Shown here piece after piece: positions 1 to 8,724 of a stretch of DNA of 64,000 nucleotides (the stretch's first letter is position 1; each line of letters starts with the position of its first letter). Under the pieces are notes generated by a model. It saw nothing but the letters and a program-made list of their open reading frames with translations, ran no database searches and had not been told where the DNA came from. Source of the DNA: Paracoccus aestuariivivens (GTDB lineage Bacteria; Pseudomonadota; Alphaproteobacteria; Rhodobacterales; Rhodobacteraceae); assembly GCF_009711225.1 (NCBI RefSeq), contig NZ_WMIE01000008.1, positions 62,001-126,000 of the forward strand, in the 5' to 3' direction. Made by a program: the position numbers and the translations under genes.

Positions 1-768
1 CTGGTCATGGGGCTGTTCAGCCCCTGGCTTGCCCCGCATCCACCCAACGCGCAGGATCTGATGGTCGCCATGATGCCGCCTGACTGGACCGGTCCTAATG
101 TTCTGGGAACCGATCATGTCGGGCGCGATATCCTGAGCCGGATCATCTACGGCTCGCGCGTGTCGCTGATCATCGCGCTTTCGGTGGCGCTTTTCGCCAG
201 CGTCGTAGGCGTGGCGCTTGGTGTCGTCGCGGGCTATTTCGGTGGGCGCATTGACAGCGCGATCCAGAAGGTCGTCGAGATCTTCTGGTCTTTCCCTCCC
301 TTGATGCTGGCCATCGCGATCGTCGCCTTCGTCGGTCAGGGCCTTGCGATCGTCATCATCGCGCTGACCGCGCAACGCTGGATTCCCTATTGCCGCGTGA
401 CCCGTGCCGAGGCCATGGCGCTGCGCGACCGCGAATTCATCATGGCGGCGCGCACCTTGGGCGCCTCGGACGGGTTCATCATCCGTCATCACGTCCTGCC
501 CAATGTCACGCTGTCGATCATCGTGATGACCAGCTTTGCTATGGCCAATGCGATCATCGCGGAATCCTCGCTGAGTTTTCTCGGGCTGGGCGTGCCGCCG
601 TCGATCCCGACATGGGGAGGGATGCTGTCCGATTCCCGCGCCTACATCTCTAGCGCGTGGTGGATGGCGCTGTTCCCCGGCCTTGCGATCTTTCTGACGG
701 TTCTGGGCCTGAACCTGCTTGGCGATGCCTTGCGTAACCAATTCGACCCCAAGCTGAAATCCCACTGA
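1..768 (+). CDS. Peptide/nickel ABC transporter permease, DppC/OppC type (5' end missing)
   Basis: Inner-membrane permease subunit of a peptide-type ABC importer. The frame is open from base 1, and the visible product begins in the conserved PWLAPHPPNAQDL stretch that in DppC proteins follows the first transmembrane helix, so the true start lies upstream of the window. Four to five hydrophobic segments follow. The cytoplasmic ATPase-coupling loop (EAMALRDREF...AARTLGA...HHVLPN) lies at about residues 138-165 counted from the ATG at position 7. The C terminus GLNLLGDALRNQFDPKL is the usual DppC ending. It heads the run permease, RidA, RidA, double ATPase; the partner permease and binding protein should lie to the left. 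The substrate cannot be told from sequence. Confidence 0.93.
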   Translation: MVMGLFSPWLAPHPPNAQDLMVAMMPPDWTGPNVLGTDHVGRDILSRIIYGSRVSLIIALSVALFASVVGVALGVVAGYFGGRIDSAIQKVVEIFWSFPPLMLAIAIVAFVGQGLAIVIIALTAQRWIPYCRVTRAEAMALRDREFIMAARTLGASDGFIIRHHVLPNVTLSIIVMTSFAMANAIIAESSLSFLGLGVPPSIPTWGGMLSDSRAYISSAWWMALFPGLAIFLTVLGLNLLGDALRNQFDPKLKSH

Positions 769-782
769 CAAGGAGAACGACG

Positions 783-1154
783 TTGACCACCCGCACCCAC
801 ACCGAAACCATGGATGGCGCACGCCGCTCGCTTGTCTGCAAGACCGGAAACTGGACCCATTTCATCGGGCTCCAGCCGCGCAATCTGGATGGTGATATCA
901 AGGAACAGGCGCGCGACGTGATCGCCCGTCTGGACGAGTTGATGGCCGAGGCCGGCATCGGGCAGTCCGACCTGTTCACCGTCACCATCTGGCTCAAGGA
1001 CATGCGTTATTTCGCGGCGCTGAATTCGGTCTGGAACGGTTGGGTCGATGCGGCGAACCCGCCCGCCCGCACCTGCGTTTCGGGCGAGCTTTACCGGCCC
1101 GACCTGCTGCTGGAAATCGTCGCCGTCGCCTATCGCGAGGAAGCCGCAGCATGA
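783..1154 (+). CDS. RidA family protein (YjgF/UK114), with catalytic-type arginine
   Basis: 123-residue single-domain RidA/YjgF protein. Family members with the active-site arginine hydrolyse reactive 2-aminoacrylate-type enamines/imines. The signature ending NPPARTC (Arg at about residue 96) followed by LLLEIVAVA is intact. The start is TTG, chosen because AAGGAGAACG lies just upstream and the gene begins 15 bases after the permease stop. The 3' end overlaps the next gene (ATGA). Its place inside a peptide-transporter operon suggests it handles reactive products from catabolism of the imported compound; that is inference. Confidence 0.88.
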   Translation: MTTRTHTETMDGARRSLVCKTGNWTHFIGLQPRNLDGDIKEQARDVIARLDELMAEAGIGQSDLFTVTIWLKDMRYFAALNSVWNGWVDAANPPARTCVSGELYRPDLLLEIVAVAYREEAAA

Positions 1155-1516
1155 CGATCCAGAAAACCGGACGCATCGATAGCTGGGGGCCGAAGATATT
1201 CCTTGGTTCGGCTGCGGGCGATATCGCCTCGGCCTGCCTGACGGCACCCGACAAGTCGCTACCTTTCGAGGGTCAGACCCGCGCGATCCTTGGCGTGATC
1301 GACGATCTGTTGACGCAGATGGGCAGCGGGCGGAGCGGCCTGATCTATGCGCAACTTTGGATCGCGGATATCGCGCAATGGCCGGATTTCGTCCCGATCT
1401 GGAACGAATGGGTGGGTGAGGGCATGCCCCCGGGCTTGTCGGTGGTCGAAATGTCGGCGTCGCGTCGGGATTCGTTGTTGGAAATCCGTGTCTGGGCCGA
1501 CCGGCCCGACGCCTGA
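1151..1516 (+). CDS. Second RidA family protein, lacking the conserved arginine
   Basis: 121-residue RidA-fold protein starting at the ATG that overlaps the previous stop (ATGA). It aligns along its length with the preceding RidA: the GRIDSWGPKIFLG strand, the helix GQTRAILGVIDDLL, and the ending DSLLEIRVWA. Where the first copy has NPPARTC, this one has GMPPGLSVV, so the substrate-carboxylate-binding arginine (RidA Arg105 in E. coli) is replaced. By family knowledge such members usually lack imine deaminase activity. It probably arose by tandem duplication and divergence; partner or regulatory function unknown. Confidence 0.85.
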   Translation: MTIQKTGRIDSWGPKIFLGSAAGDIASACLTAPDKSLPFEGQTRAILGVIDDLLTQMGSGRSGLIYAQLWIADIAQWPDFVPIWNEWVGEGMPPGLSVVEMSASRRDSLLEIRVWADRPDA

Positions 1517-1535
1517 ACCGAAAGGATGCGCCGCC

Positions 1536-3290
1536 ATGACCATGCATGAGCCTTTGCTGTCGATCCAGAATCTCGACATCGCCTTCGGGGCGGATCGCAC
1601 AGCAGTTGTCCATGATCTTTCGCTGCGGCTTGATCGGGGCGAGATTCTGGCCTTGGTCGGAGAGTCCGGCTCGGGCAAGTCGGTGACGGTTAAATCCGTC
1701 ATGCGGTTGATCGACCAGCAGGGCGGTCATGTCACGGCCGGGCGCATCCTGCTGACCACGGCGCGCCAGCCATCGGTCGATCTTGCCCTGCTGGACGAAC
1801 GCCAGATGCGGCGGATCAGGGGGGCGAGGATCGCGATGATCTTTCAGGACCCGATGACCTCGCTGAATCCGGTTCTGACGGTCGGGGCGCAACTGGTCGA
1901 GGCGGTTCGCCAACACCAGCCGTTTGACGACGGCTCGGCCAAGGCGCGTGCGGTTGCGATGCTGGAAAAGGTGCGGATGACCGATCCGCTGCGCCGTTTC
2001 GACCAATACCCGCACGAGCTTTCAGGCGGGATGCGCCAACGCGTGATGATCGCCATGGCGCTGATATGCGAGCCTGACATCCTGATCGCGGACGAGCCGA
2101 CGACCGCGCTTGATGTGACCGTGCAGGCCGAGATTCTGGCCCTGATCCGCAACCTGCAACAGCAGACCGGCATGGGCGTGCTGTTTATTACGCATGATAT
2201 GGGCGTGGTGGCTGAGATCGCGGACCGGGTTGCGGTCATGCGCTACGGCCGCATCGTCGAGGAAGGTCCGGTCGGTCGGGTCTTCGATGCGCCCGCGCAT
2301 GAATATACCCGCAAGTTGCTGGATGCGGCACCAAAGTTCCGCCACGCAGCGACTGCGACATTGAACGACGCATCTGCCGCAGTGCCTCCGGTGTTGTCTG
2401 TCAGTCACCTGACGACACGCTTTCCGGTCCGCTCGCGCATTCTTCGCCGCCATGTCGCGAATCTGCATGCGGTCGAGGACGTGAGTTTCGATCTTCACCC
2501 CCGCGAAACCGTGGCCATCATCGGTGAAAGCGGTTGCGGAAAATCTTCGCTTGCCAAGTCGCTGCTGCGCCTGATCCCGACGGATGAGGGGCGGGCGGTG
2601 CTGGCCGGTCGCGATCTGCTTTCTCTTGGCGGTCAGGCGTTGCGGGCAGCGCGAGACGATATCCAGATGATCTTTCAGGATCCCTATGCGGCGCTGGACC
2701 CGCGCATGTCGATCCGCCAAATCCTGTCTGAACCGCTGCGGATCCGTGGGCTCGCCGTCGAGGAGGAGGGTTTGTCGGCGCTGGTCGAACGTGTCGGATT
2801 GCCCGAGGACAGTCTGGATCGTTATCCGCACCAGTTCTCGGGCGGGCAACGCCAGCGTATCTGCATCGCAAGGGCATTGATCCTTCGCCCCAAGGTGCTG
2901 ATTGCGGATGAACCGGTCTCGGCGCTGGACGTCGCGATTCAGGCCCAGATCCTTACCTTACTGGAGGAACTGAAACGCGACGAGGATCTGGCGTTGCTGT
3001 TCATTTCGCATGACATGGCCGTGGTCGAACGTGTCGCGGACCGTATTCTAGTCATGTATCGCGGCACGATCGTCGAGCAAGGTCCGGCGCTGTCGGTGCT
3101 GTCATGTCCCGCACATCCCTATACCAGACGCCTGCTTGAGGCAGTTCCGGTTTCCCATCCCGCCGAACGGTTCGAGCGTGCTTCGCTTTCGGTGCCGACT
3201 GCTGCCCCGATTTATCCGGTCGGCACGAATATCGAGCCGGCGCGGTGGCAGACCATCGGGCCGGAGCATCGCCTGAGGGTAGAAGTGTAA
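1536..3290 (+). CDS. Fused dipeptide/oligopeptide ABC transporter ATPase (DppD-DppF type)
   Basis: 584-residue protein with two complete ABC ATPase modules in one chain. Module one: Walker A GESGSGKS at residues 42-49, signature LSGGMRQRV, Walker B ILIADEPTTALD. Module two: Walker A GESGCGKS near residue 330, signature FSGGQRQR, Walker B VLIADEPVSALD. Both end in the oligopeptide-transporter C-terminal segments (HEYTRKLL and HPYTRRLLEAVP). Most family systems use two separate ATPases, though fused versions are well known in Proteobacteria. The ATG at 1536 was preferred to an upstream in-frame start that would overlap the RidA gene; AAAGGA precedes it. It energises import by the permease at the window's left edge. 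Confidence 0.93.
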   Translation: MTMHEPLLSIQNLDIAFGADRTAVVHDLSLRLDRGEILALVGESGSGKSVTVKSVMRLIDQQGGHVTAGRILLTTARQPSVDLALLDERQMRRIRGARIAMIFQDPMTSLNPVLTVGAQLVEAVRQHQPFDDGSAKARAVAMLEKVRMTDPLRRFDQYPHELSGGMRQRVMIAMALICEPDILIADEPTTALDVTVQAEILALIRNLQQQTGMGVLFITHDMGVVAEIADRVAVMRYGRIVEEGPVGRVFDAPAHEYTRKLLDAAPKFRHAATATLNDASAAVPPVLSVSHLTTRFPVRSRILRRHVANLHAVEDVSFDLHPRETVAIIGESGCGKSSLAKSLLRLIPTDEGRAVLAGRDLLSLGGQALRAARDDIQMIFQDPYAALDPRMSIRQILSEPLRIRGLAVEEEGLSALVERVGLPEDSLDRYPHQFSGGQRQRICIARALILRPKVLIADEPVSALDVAIQAQILTLLEELKRDEDLALLFISHDMAVVERVADRILVMYRGTIVEQGPALSVLSCPAHPYTRRLLEAVPVSHPAERFERASLSVPTAAPIYPVGTNIEPARWQTIGPEHRLRVEV

Positions 3291-3334
3291 GCCGCGAAAA
3301 GCTGCTCTCTTATGCGGCTCTTGATCGGAAAGGT

Positions 3335-3386
3335 CGCCGGTTTCGCCCCGTCGAGGGGCAAAACCGGCGCGGGGGCGTTGCCCCCG
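3335..3386. terminator. Two tandem strong hairpins between convergent operons
   Basis: The gap between the double ATPase gene and livM (opposite strands, tail to tail) carries two adjacent inverted repeats. Arms 3335-3349 and 3355-3369 pair over 14 of 15 positions around loop GTCGA. Then CGGGGGC (3370-3376) pairs with GCCCCCG (3380-3386). Neither is followed by a long T run, so they are best read as bidirectional termination or read-through barriers rather than textbook intrinsic terminators. Confidence 0.6.
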
Positions 3387-3392
3387 ACCACC

Positions 3393-4733
3393 TCACTTTT
3401 CGGGAACCAGACCGCGCGGGGCGAAGCGCAGCACCAGCAGTAGTGTCAGGCCCATCGCGACGAAGCGCATATGCGGGGCGCTATCCAGCAGGTGCTGGCG
3501 CAGCGCGCCCTCGGGCAGGGGCATGGTGACAAGGTTCATCAGTTCCGGACCCCAGACCTCGGCCTTGATCCAGAGGAACCAGATCAGCACCGCGCCAAGG
3601 ACCGAACCCCAGTTGTTGCCCGAACCGCCGACGATCACCATGACCCAGACGAGGAAGGTGTAGCGCAGCGGGTTGAAGCCGCCCGGAGACAGCAGCCCGT
3701 CCAGCGTCACCATCATCGCGCCCGCCAGACCGATCACGGCCGAGCCGATGACGAAGATCTGCAGATGGCGGCCCTTGATGTTCTTGCCCATCGCGGCGGC
3801 GGCGGTTTCGTTGTCGCGGATCGCGCGCATCATCCGGCCCCAAGGCGATTTCAGCGCAAGTTCGGCCAGCAGGATCAGGCCCAGCAGCACGGTTCCGAAC
3901 AGGCCCGCATAGAGCAGCTTGACCCAGATCGCCGAGGCGGTCGCCGGGTCCATGCCCCATGCTGCCGCCTTGGCGACGAAACCGGCATTGTTTTGCAGAT
4001 CCAGCTCATAGGGGACGGGGCGCGGGATGCCTGACATGTTCTTGACGCCGCGCGCGAGCCATTCCTCGTTGCGCAGGACGGCCACGATGATCTCGCCGAT
4101 GCCGAGTGTGGCGATGGCGAGATAGTCCGAGCGCAGGCCCAGAGCGACCTTGCCCACACCCCAAGCGGCAGCGGCGGCGAAAAGCGCGCCGACGGGCCAT
4201 GACAGTAGGACCGGCAGGCCGAGGCCGCCGATGTTGCCGGCCGAGGCGGAGTTGTTCGCCTCGATCGCCATGACGGCGGGATCGAAGAGGAAGCGGTAAA
4301 GGACGCAGCCGACCAGCAGCACCAGCGGTATCAGGATGAAGCTCAGCGGAGCCTTTACGCGTTTCCAGACCTGCGTGGCCAGCGCCAGCGTGCCCAGACC
4401 AACGGCCAGTGCCAGCAGAACGCGCAGCCCGCCAGCGGACCAAGCACCTTGGACCGGCGCGGTTGAGACCAGAACCGGACCCAATGCGCCAAGGGCAAGG
4501 AAGCCCACAACGCCGGTGTTGAACAGGCCCGCATAGCCCCATTGCATGTTCACGCCCAAAGCCATGACAGCCGAGATCAGGCCCATGTTTAGGATAGCCA
4601 GCGCTGAGTTCCAGCTGCCCGAGAACAGCGCGTTGCGCGTCGTGCCTTCCAGCATGAACAGCGCCGCGATCAGCAGGAAGACAATCGGCGCGCGCCAGCG
4701 GCCATGGGCGTCAGCTTGACGAGTATTCGACAT
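3393..4733 (-). CDS. livM: Branched-chain amino acid-type ABC transporter permease (LivM)
   Basis: 446-residue inner-membrane permease of the LivHM class, last gene of the minus-strand livJGFHM operon and 15 bases after livH. About ten hydrophobic segments are visible. The family loop SDYLAIATLGIGEIIVAVLRNEEW and the coupling-helix region GRMMRAIRDNETAAAAMGKNIK precede the conserved FVIGSAVIGLAGAM and GSGNNWGSVLGA stretches. It is longer than E. coli LivM, as is common in alphaproteobacteria. LivM and LivH form the heterodimeric channel; the exact substrate (branched-chain amino acids, amides or urea) cannot be decided from sequence. Confidence 0.9.
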   Translation of the reverse strand: MSNTRQADAHGRWRAPIVFLLIAALFMLEGTTRNALFSGSWNSALAILNMGLISAVMALGVNMQWGYAGLFNTGVVGFLALGALGPVLVSTAPVQGAWSAGGLRVLLALAVGLGTLALATQVWKRVKAPLSFILIPLVLLVGCVLYRFLFDPAVMAIEANNSASAGNIGGLGLPVLLSWPVGALFAAAAAWGVGKVALGLRSDYLAIATLGIGEIIVAVLRNEEWLARGVKNMSGIPRPVPYELDLQNNAGFVAKAAAWGMDPATASAIWVKLLYAGLFGTVLLGLILLAELALKSPWGRMMRAIRDNETAAAAMGKNIKGRHLQIFVIGSAVIGLAGAMMVTLDGLLSPGGFNPLRYTFLVWVMVIVGGSGNNWGSVLGAVLIWFLWIKAEVWGPELMNLVTMPLPEGALRQHLLDSAPHMRFVAMGLTLLLVLRFAPRGLVPEK

Positions 4734-4748
4734 GTGTCAGCCCCTCCC

Positions 4749-5750
4749 TTAATAGGCTTTGCCGCGGAACAGGCCTGTGGGCCGGAACAGCAGGACGACG
4801 ATAAGGATGACGAAGCTGACCGCGAATTTATATTCGGTGGACAGCAGTTGCAGCAGACCCTCGGGCTGGAAGCCCAGATACGTCGCGATCTTTTTCCACG
4901 GATAGGTCACGGCCACTTCGGAGAAGGCGACGATGAAACCGCCCGCGACGGCGCCGATCGGGCTGCCAAGGCCGCCCACGATGGCTGCGGCAAAGATCGG
5001 CAGCAGAATCTGGAAGTAGTTGAAAGCCTTGAAGCTTTTGTCGAGGCCGTAAAGCGTGCCAGCCGTCACCGCGAGAGCGGTCGCGATGATCCATGTCAGG
5101 CGCACGATGCGTTCCGGGTCGATGCCCGACAGCAGCGCCAGATCCTCATTGTCGGCATAGGCACGCATGGCCTTGCCCGAGCGCGATTTGTTCAGGAAGC
5201 GGAACAGCGCCCAGCAGCACAAAGCGGTCACGACCAGCGTCAGCGCTTGGCTGAGGCGCAGGGCCAGACCTTCGGTCAGACCGGTCCAAGCTTTGAAATC
5301 TTGCACACTGATCAGGAACCGCGCGCCGTCGTCGAAGCGGATTTCGTCTACGCCGATCAGCAGGCGGGTCAGGCCGTTCATCACGAACATCACGCCGACC
5401 GAGGCCATGACCATGATGATCGAGTCGGATTTCTTCTTGCGATAGAAGCGATAGACGACGCGATCCGTGCCCAGCACGAAGGCCGAACACAGGGCGATGC
5501 CGATGGGCAGCGCAAGCAGGGCGACCGGCAGTGGGCCAAGGCTGATGCCGAGCGCCTGCAGGCCCCAAGTGACAAGGATCACCAGACCCGTGCCGAAAGC
5601 CATGGTGTCGCCATGCGCGAAGTTCGAGAAACGCAGGATGCCATAGATCAGTGTGACGCCAAGCGCGCCAAGCGCAAGCTGCGCGCCATAGGCGGCGGCG
5701 GGGATCACCACGAAGTTGAGGATGGCCACAAGGGCGTTAAGAAAGTCCAT
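4749..5750 (-). CDS. livH: Branched-chain amino acid-type ABC transporter permease (LivH)
   Basis: 333-residue permease partner of LivM. The N-terminal region LALGALGVTLIYGILRFSNFAHGD is the LivH hallmark, and GKAMRAYADNEDLALLSGIDPERI is the ATPase-coupling loop. GGLGSPIGAVAGGF follows in the C-terminal half, which ends FRPTGLFRGKAY. The ATG at 5750 (MDFLNALV) is chosen over an upstream TTG: GGGGGCT sits just before it and it begins 2 bases from the livF stop. About eight transmembrane segments are expected. Confidence 0.92.
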   Translation of the reverse strand: MDFLNALVAILNFVVIPAAAYGAQLALGALGVTLIYGILRFSNFAHGDTMAFGTGLVILVTWGLQALGISLGPLPVALLALPIGIALCSAFVLGTDRVVYRFYRKKKSDSIIMVMASVGVMFVMNGLTRLLIGVDEIRFDDGARFLISVQDFKAWTGLTEGLALRLSQALTLVVTALCCWALFRFLNKSRSGKAMRAYADNEDLALLSGIDPERIVRLTWIIATALAVTAGTLYGLDKSFKAFNYFQILLPIFAAAIVGGLGSPIGAVAGGFIVAFSEVAVTYPWKKIATYLGFQPEGLLQLLSTEYKFAVSFVILIVVLLFRPTGLFRGKAY

Positions 5751-5751
5751 G

Positions 5752-6462
5752 TCAGCCCCCAAGGAACGTGCGTCGGACCTCGGGATCGGCCATCAGGGCC
5801 TTACCAGAGTCGGTGTAGCGGTTCGCGCCCTGCACAAGGACATAGCCGATATCGGCAATCTCAAGCGCTTGGCGGGCGTTCTGTTCGACCATCAGGATCG
5901 AGATGCCGGTGCGGGCGACCTCGATAATGCGGTCGAAAAGCTCGTCCATGACGATGGGGCTGACGCCCGCGGTGGGCTCGTCCAGCATGAGAAGACGGGG
6001 CTTGGTCATCAGTGCACGGCCAACGGCGACCTGCTGGCGCTGACCGCCGGACAACTCGCCCGCGTTCTGCTTGCGCTTGTCGGCGACGGCGGGGAAGAGG
6101 TGATAGACCTGTTCGATGGTTTCGCGGTAATCATCCGTGCGGATGAAAGCACCCATCTCAAGGTTTTCCTCGACCGTCATGGTCGGGAAGATATTGTGGG
6201 TCTGCGGCACGAAGCCCATGCCCTTGTGGACGCGTTCCTGCGGGGTCAGGCGGGTGATATCTTCGCCGCCCAGTTTCACCGCGCCTTCGCGCAGGTTCAG
6301 CATCCCGAAAACGGCCTTCATCGCGGTGGATTTGCCAGCGCCGTTCGGGCCGACGATCACGGCGATCTGGCCCTGATCCACGGTCAGCGTGCAGCCGTTC
6401 AGGATGTCGGCCTTGCCATAGCCGCCGCGCATCGCGCTAGCGCTTAGATAGGGTTCAGCCAT
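5752..6462 (-). CDS. livF: Branched-chain amino acid-type ABC transporter ATPase (LivF)
   Basis: 236-residue ABC ATPase of LivF length. Walker A GPNGAGKST lies near residues 36-44, Q-loop region VPQTHNIFPTMTVEENLEMG, signature LSGGQRQQ, Walker B LLMLDEPTAGVSP, and the switch region ILMVEQNARQALEIADIGYVL. The ATG at 6462 overlaps the livG stop (TAATG), so translation is probably coupled. It pairs with LivG to drive LivHM. Confidence 0.94.
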   Translation of the reverse strand: MAEPYLSASAMRGGYGKADILNGCTLTVDQGQIAVIVGPNGAGKSTAMKAVFGMLNLREGAVKLGGEDITRLTPQERVHKGMGFVPQTHNIFPTMTVEENLEMGAFIRTDDYRETIEQVYHLFPAVADKRKQNAGELSGGQRQQVAVGRALMTKPRLLMLDEPTAGVSPIVMDELFDRIIEVARTGISILMVEQNARQALEIADIGYVLVQGANRYTDSGKALMADPEVRRTFLGG

Positions 6463-7340
6463 TACAGATCCCCCGCAGGCTTGCCGTCGCCGCCTTGACC
6501 GGCCTCGGCCCCAAGGCCGGGCTGCGCACCATGGCTTTCGCCGAAATTGGCTTCCTCGGCGACTTCCGCCGCCACTTTGTTCTTCAGGCCGGTGCCCAGA
6601 TAGGCCTCGATCACCGCCTCGTTCTGCATGATGCTGGAGGCTGAACCCTGTGCCAGAACCTTGCCCTGCGCCATGACGATCACTGGATCGCAAAGGCGGC
6701 CGATGAAGTCCATGTCATGTTCGATGACGCAGAAAGTATAGCCGCGTTCCTTGTTCAGACGCACGATGGCGTCGCCGATCGTGCCCAGAAGCGTGCGGTT
6801 CACACCCGCGCCGACCTCATCGAGGAAGACGATCTTGGCATCGACCATCATCGTGCGGCCCAGCTCCAGAAGCTTCTTCTGGCCGCCCGAGAGATTGCCC
6901 GCCTTCTCATCCGCGACATGGGTGATCGTCAGAAATTCAAGGACTTCGTCCGCCTTCTTGCGAAGGGCGCGCTCTTCCTCGCGGATGCGGCCTCGGCGGA
7001 ACCATGTGTTCATCAGACCTTCGCCGGTCTGCGCGCCGGGAACCATCATCAGGTTCTCGCGTACGGTCATCGACGAAAATTCATGGGCCAGCTGGAACGT
7101 GCGCAGCAGGCCCTTGTGGAACAGTTGATGCGGCTGAAGGCCGGTAATGTCTTCGCCATCCATGATGACGCGACCAGAGGTCGGCGGCAGGACGCCCGCG
7201 ATGACGTTGAAAAGCGTGGATTTCCCTGCACCGTTCGGGCCGATCAGGCCGGTTATCGAACCGGTCTCGATCGTCAGGCTGGCACCGTCCACGGCGCGGA
7301 ACCCTCCGAAATGGCGGTGCAGGTCATGGACCTGGATCAT
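6462..7340 (-). CDS. livG: Branched-chain amino acid-type ABC transporter ATPase (LivG) with C-terminal tail
   Basis: 292-residue ABC ATPase. Walker A GPNGAGKST is near residue 36, the LivG-specific insert region HQLFHKGLLRTFQLAHEFSSMTV follows, and the signature is LSGGQKKLLELGR. The Walker B stretch is VFLDEVGAGVN, where most LivG proteins have LDEPAAGLN. Family members are usually about 250-260 residues; here an extra roughly 40-residue Ala/Glu/Gly-rich tail follows the normal end IEAYLGTG. The ATG at 7340 is preferred to upstream in-frame codons because the product then begins MIQVHDLHRHFGG, the usual family start. Confidence 0.92.
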   Translation of the reverse strand: MIQVHDLHRHFGGFRAVDGASLTIETGSITGLIGPNGAGKSTLFNVIAGVLPPTSGRVIMDGEDITGLQPHQLFHKGLLRTFQLAHEFSSMTVRENLMMVPGAQTGEGLMNTWFRRGRIREEERALRKKADEVLEFLTITHVADEKAGNLSGGQKKLLELGRTMMVDAKIVFLDEVGAGVNRTLLGTIGDAIVRLNKERGYTFCVIEHDMDFIGRLCDPVIVMAQGKVLAQGSASSIMQNEAVIEAYLGTGLKNKVAAEVAEEANFGESHGAQPGLGAEAGQGGDGKPAGDL

Positions 7341-7406
7341 GTAGTCTCCCCAGACTTCGCTGTTTCCGCGAAGATTATTGCCCCATGAGGGGTAGTTATA
7401 ACAGGC

Positions 7407-7432
7407 AAAAGGCCCGGATTGAATCCGGGCCT
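7407..7432 (-). terminator. Intrinsic terminator after livJ
   Basis: On the minus strand a perfect 10-bp stem (GGCCCGGATT with AATCCGGGCC, 1-base loop so the inner pairs open) is followed by TTTT, 21 bases after the livJ stop and 67 bases before livG. It could attenuate transcription so that the binding protein is made in excess of the membrane subunits, the usual logic of such operons; that role is inference. Confidence 0.75.
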
Positions 7433-7452
7433 CCCGCAACATGTGGGGTCGA

Positions 7453-8637
7453 TCAGCGGAACCCGATAACGTTCAGCTTGCCGCCCTTGAAATCGACTTC
7501 GCGGTAGACACCGGCGCTTTCGCCCGGCTCGACCAGTTCGACCGCGGTTGCGCCGACATAATCGACATCTTGACCTGCGGCAATCAGTTCCAGAGCTTTC
7601 GCCAACTCGCCCGGATAGATCTTTTCACCCGGAGCGATCGCAACTTCCATGACCTTGTCTTTATAGACCTTGGGGTCCGAAGTCTTGGCAGCCTGCATTG
7701 CCAGCATGATCAGCGCGGCCGCATCGTAAGCTTCGCCCGAATAGGCCGAAGTGCCGTCAAATCCGGCAGCTTTTGCCAGTTCGGCAAATTTGTCGTGGCC
7801 GTCGCCTTCAGCCGAGGGGTTCTGACCGAACGAGGTTTCCAGCGCGGTGCCGAATTTCGTCACCAGAACGTCGTTCACCATGCCATCGGGCAGCACGAAG
7901 GTTTCGAACGCGCCGGTATCCAGCGAACCCTGGATCACGCCCGAGCCGCCCTGGTCGGCGTAGCCAGCCACGACCAGCGCATCGCCACCGGCAGCAGCCA
8001 GCGCCGCGACTTCGGCCGAGTAGTCGGCTTTGCCGTCGTCATGGCCCGCAACGATGGTGACCGTGCCGCCTTTTGCCTTGTAGGCATTGGCGAAGCTATC
8101 GGCCAGACCTTTGCCGTAGTCGTTGTTCGTGTAGGTCACAGCAACGCTTTTGACGCCGCGGCTTAGCGCGATGTCGGCCATGACTTCACCCTGCCGCGCG
8201 TCCGAGGGTGCGGTGCGGAAGAAGAAGCCTTTGTCGTCGATGGTCGAAAGCGCCGGCGAGGTCGCCGAGGGCGAGATCATCACGACACCATTCGGCACGC
8301 CGACTTTTTCCAGCGAGGCGATGGTCTCGCCCGAGCACATGCCGCCCATGATGCCCTTGACACCTTCCGAGGTCACAAGGCGTTCGACAGCAGCAACGGA
8401 CGCGGCGGCATCGACACAGGTGTTGTCGGCGGCCACAGGAGCGATCTTCGAGCCGTCCAGAAGTTTGCCGCTGTCGGTAACTTCTTTCATTGCCAGTTCG
8501 GCGCCTTTCTGGATGGCCGGGGCAATGGATTCCAGCGGGCCGGTCAGGCCCAGCGAAATGCCCAGCTTGATATCCTCGGCGCCCGCGGCACCGGCGAACA
8601 TCGCACCGGCTACGCTGGCCAGAAGAAGTTTTTTCAT
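7453..8637 (-). CDS. livJ: Branched-chain amino acid-type ABC transporter substrate-binding protein
   Basis: 394-residue periplasmic binding protein (Leu/Ile/Val-binding fold, peripla_BP_6). Residues 1-20 are a clear signal peptide (KK, then LLLASVAGAMFAGAAGA, cleaved before EDIKLG). The mature start IKLGISLGLTGPLES is typical. Later landmarks are GGMCSGETIA, MISPSATSPAL and VAVTYTNNDYGKGLAD. The ATG at 8637 is preceded by AGGGAG. It is the first gene of the minus-strand operon and is followed by a terminator-like hairpin before livG. Confidence 0.93.
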   Translation of the reverse strand: MKKLLLASVAGAMFAGAAGAEDIKLGISLGLTGPLESIAPAIQKGAELAMKEVTDSGKLLDGSKIAPVAADNTCVDAAASVAAVERLVTSEGVKGIMGGMCSGETIASLEKVGVPNGVVMISPSATSPALSTIDDKGFFFRTAPSDARQGEVMADIALSRGVKSVAVTYTNNDYGKGLADSFANAYKAKGGTVTIVAGHDDGKADYSAEVAALAAAGGDALVVAGYADQGGSGVIQGSLDTGAFETFVLPDGMVNDVLVTKFGTALETSFGQNPSAEGDGHDKFAELAKAAGFDGTSAYSGEAYDAAALIMLAMQAAKTSDPKVYKDKVMEVAIAPGEKIYPGELAKALELIAAGQDVDYVGATAVELVEPGESAGVYREVDFKGGKLNVIGFR

Positions 8638-8724
8638 TTTTAGTCTCCCTGAGTAGAACTTTAGTCCTGTTCGGCAAGCTATAAGGGCCTCGAGGAAAAG
8701 AAAAGTGCGCAACAGCGGCAGAAT

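Noticed and set aside
642-2015. Long minus-strand frame under the RidA and ATPase genes
   Set aside because: Antisense to well-supported genes with composition of a shadow frame; no domain seen.
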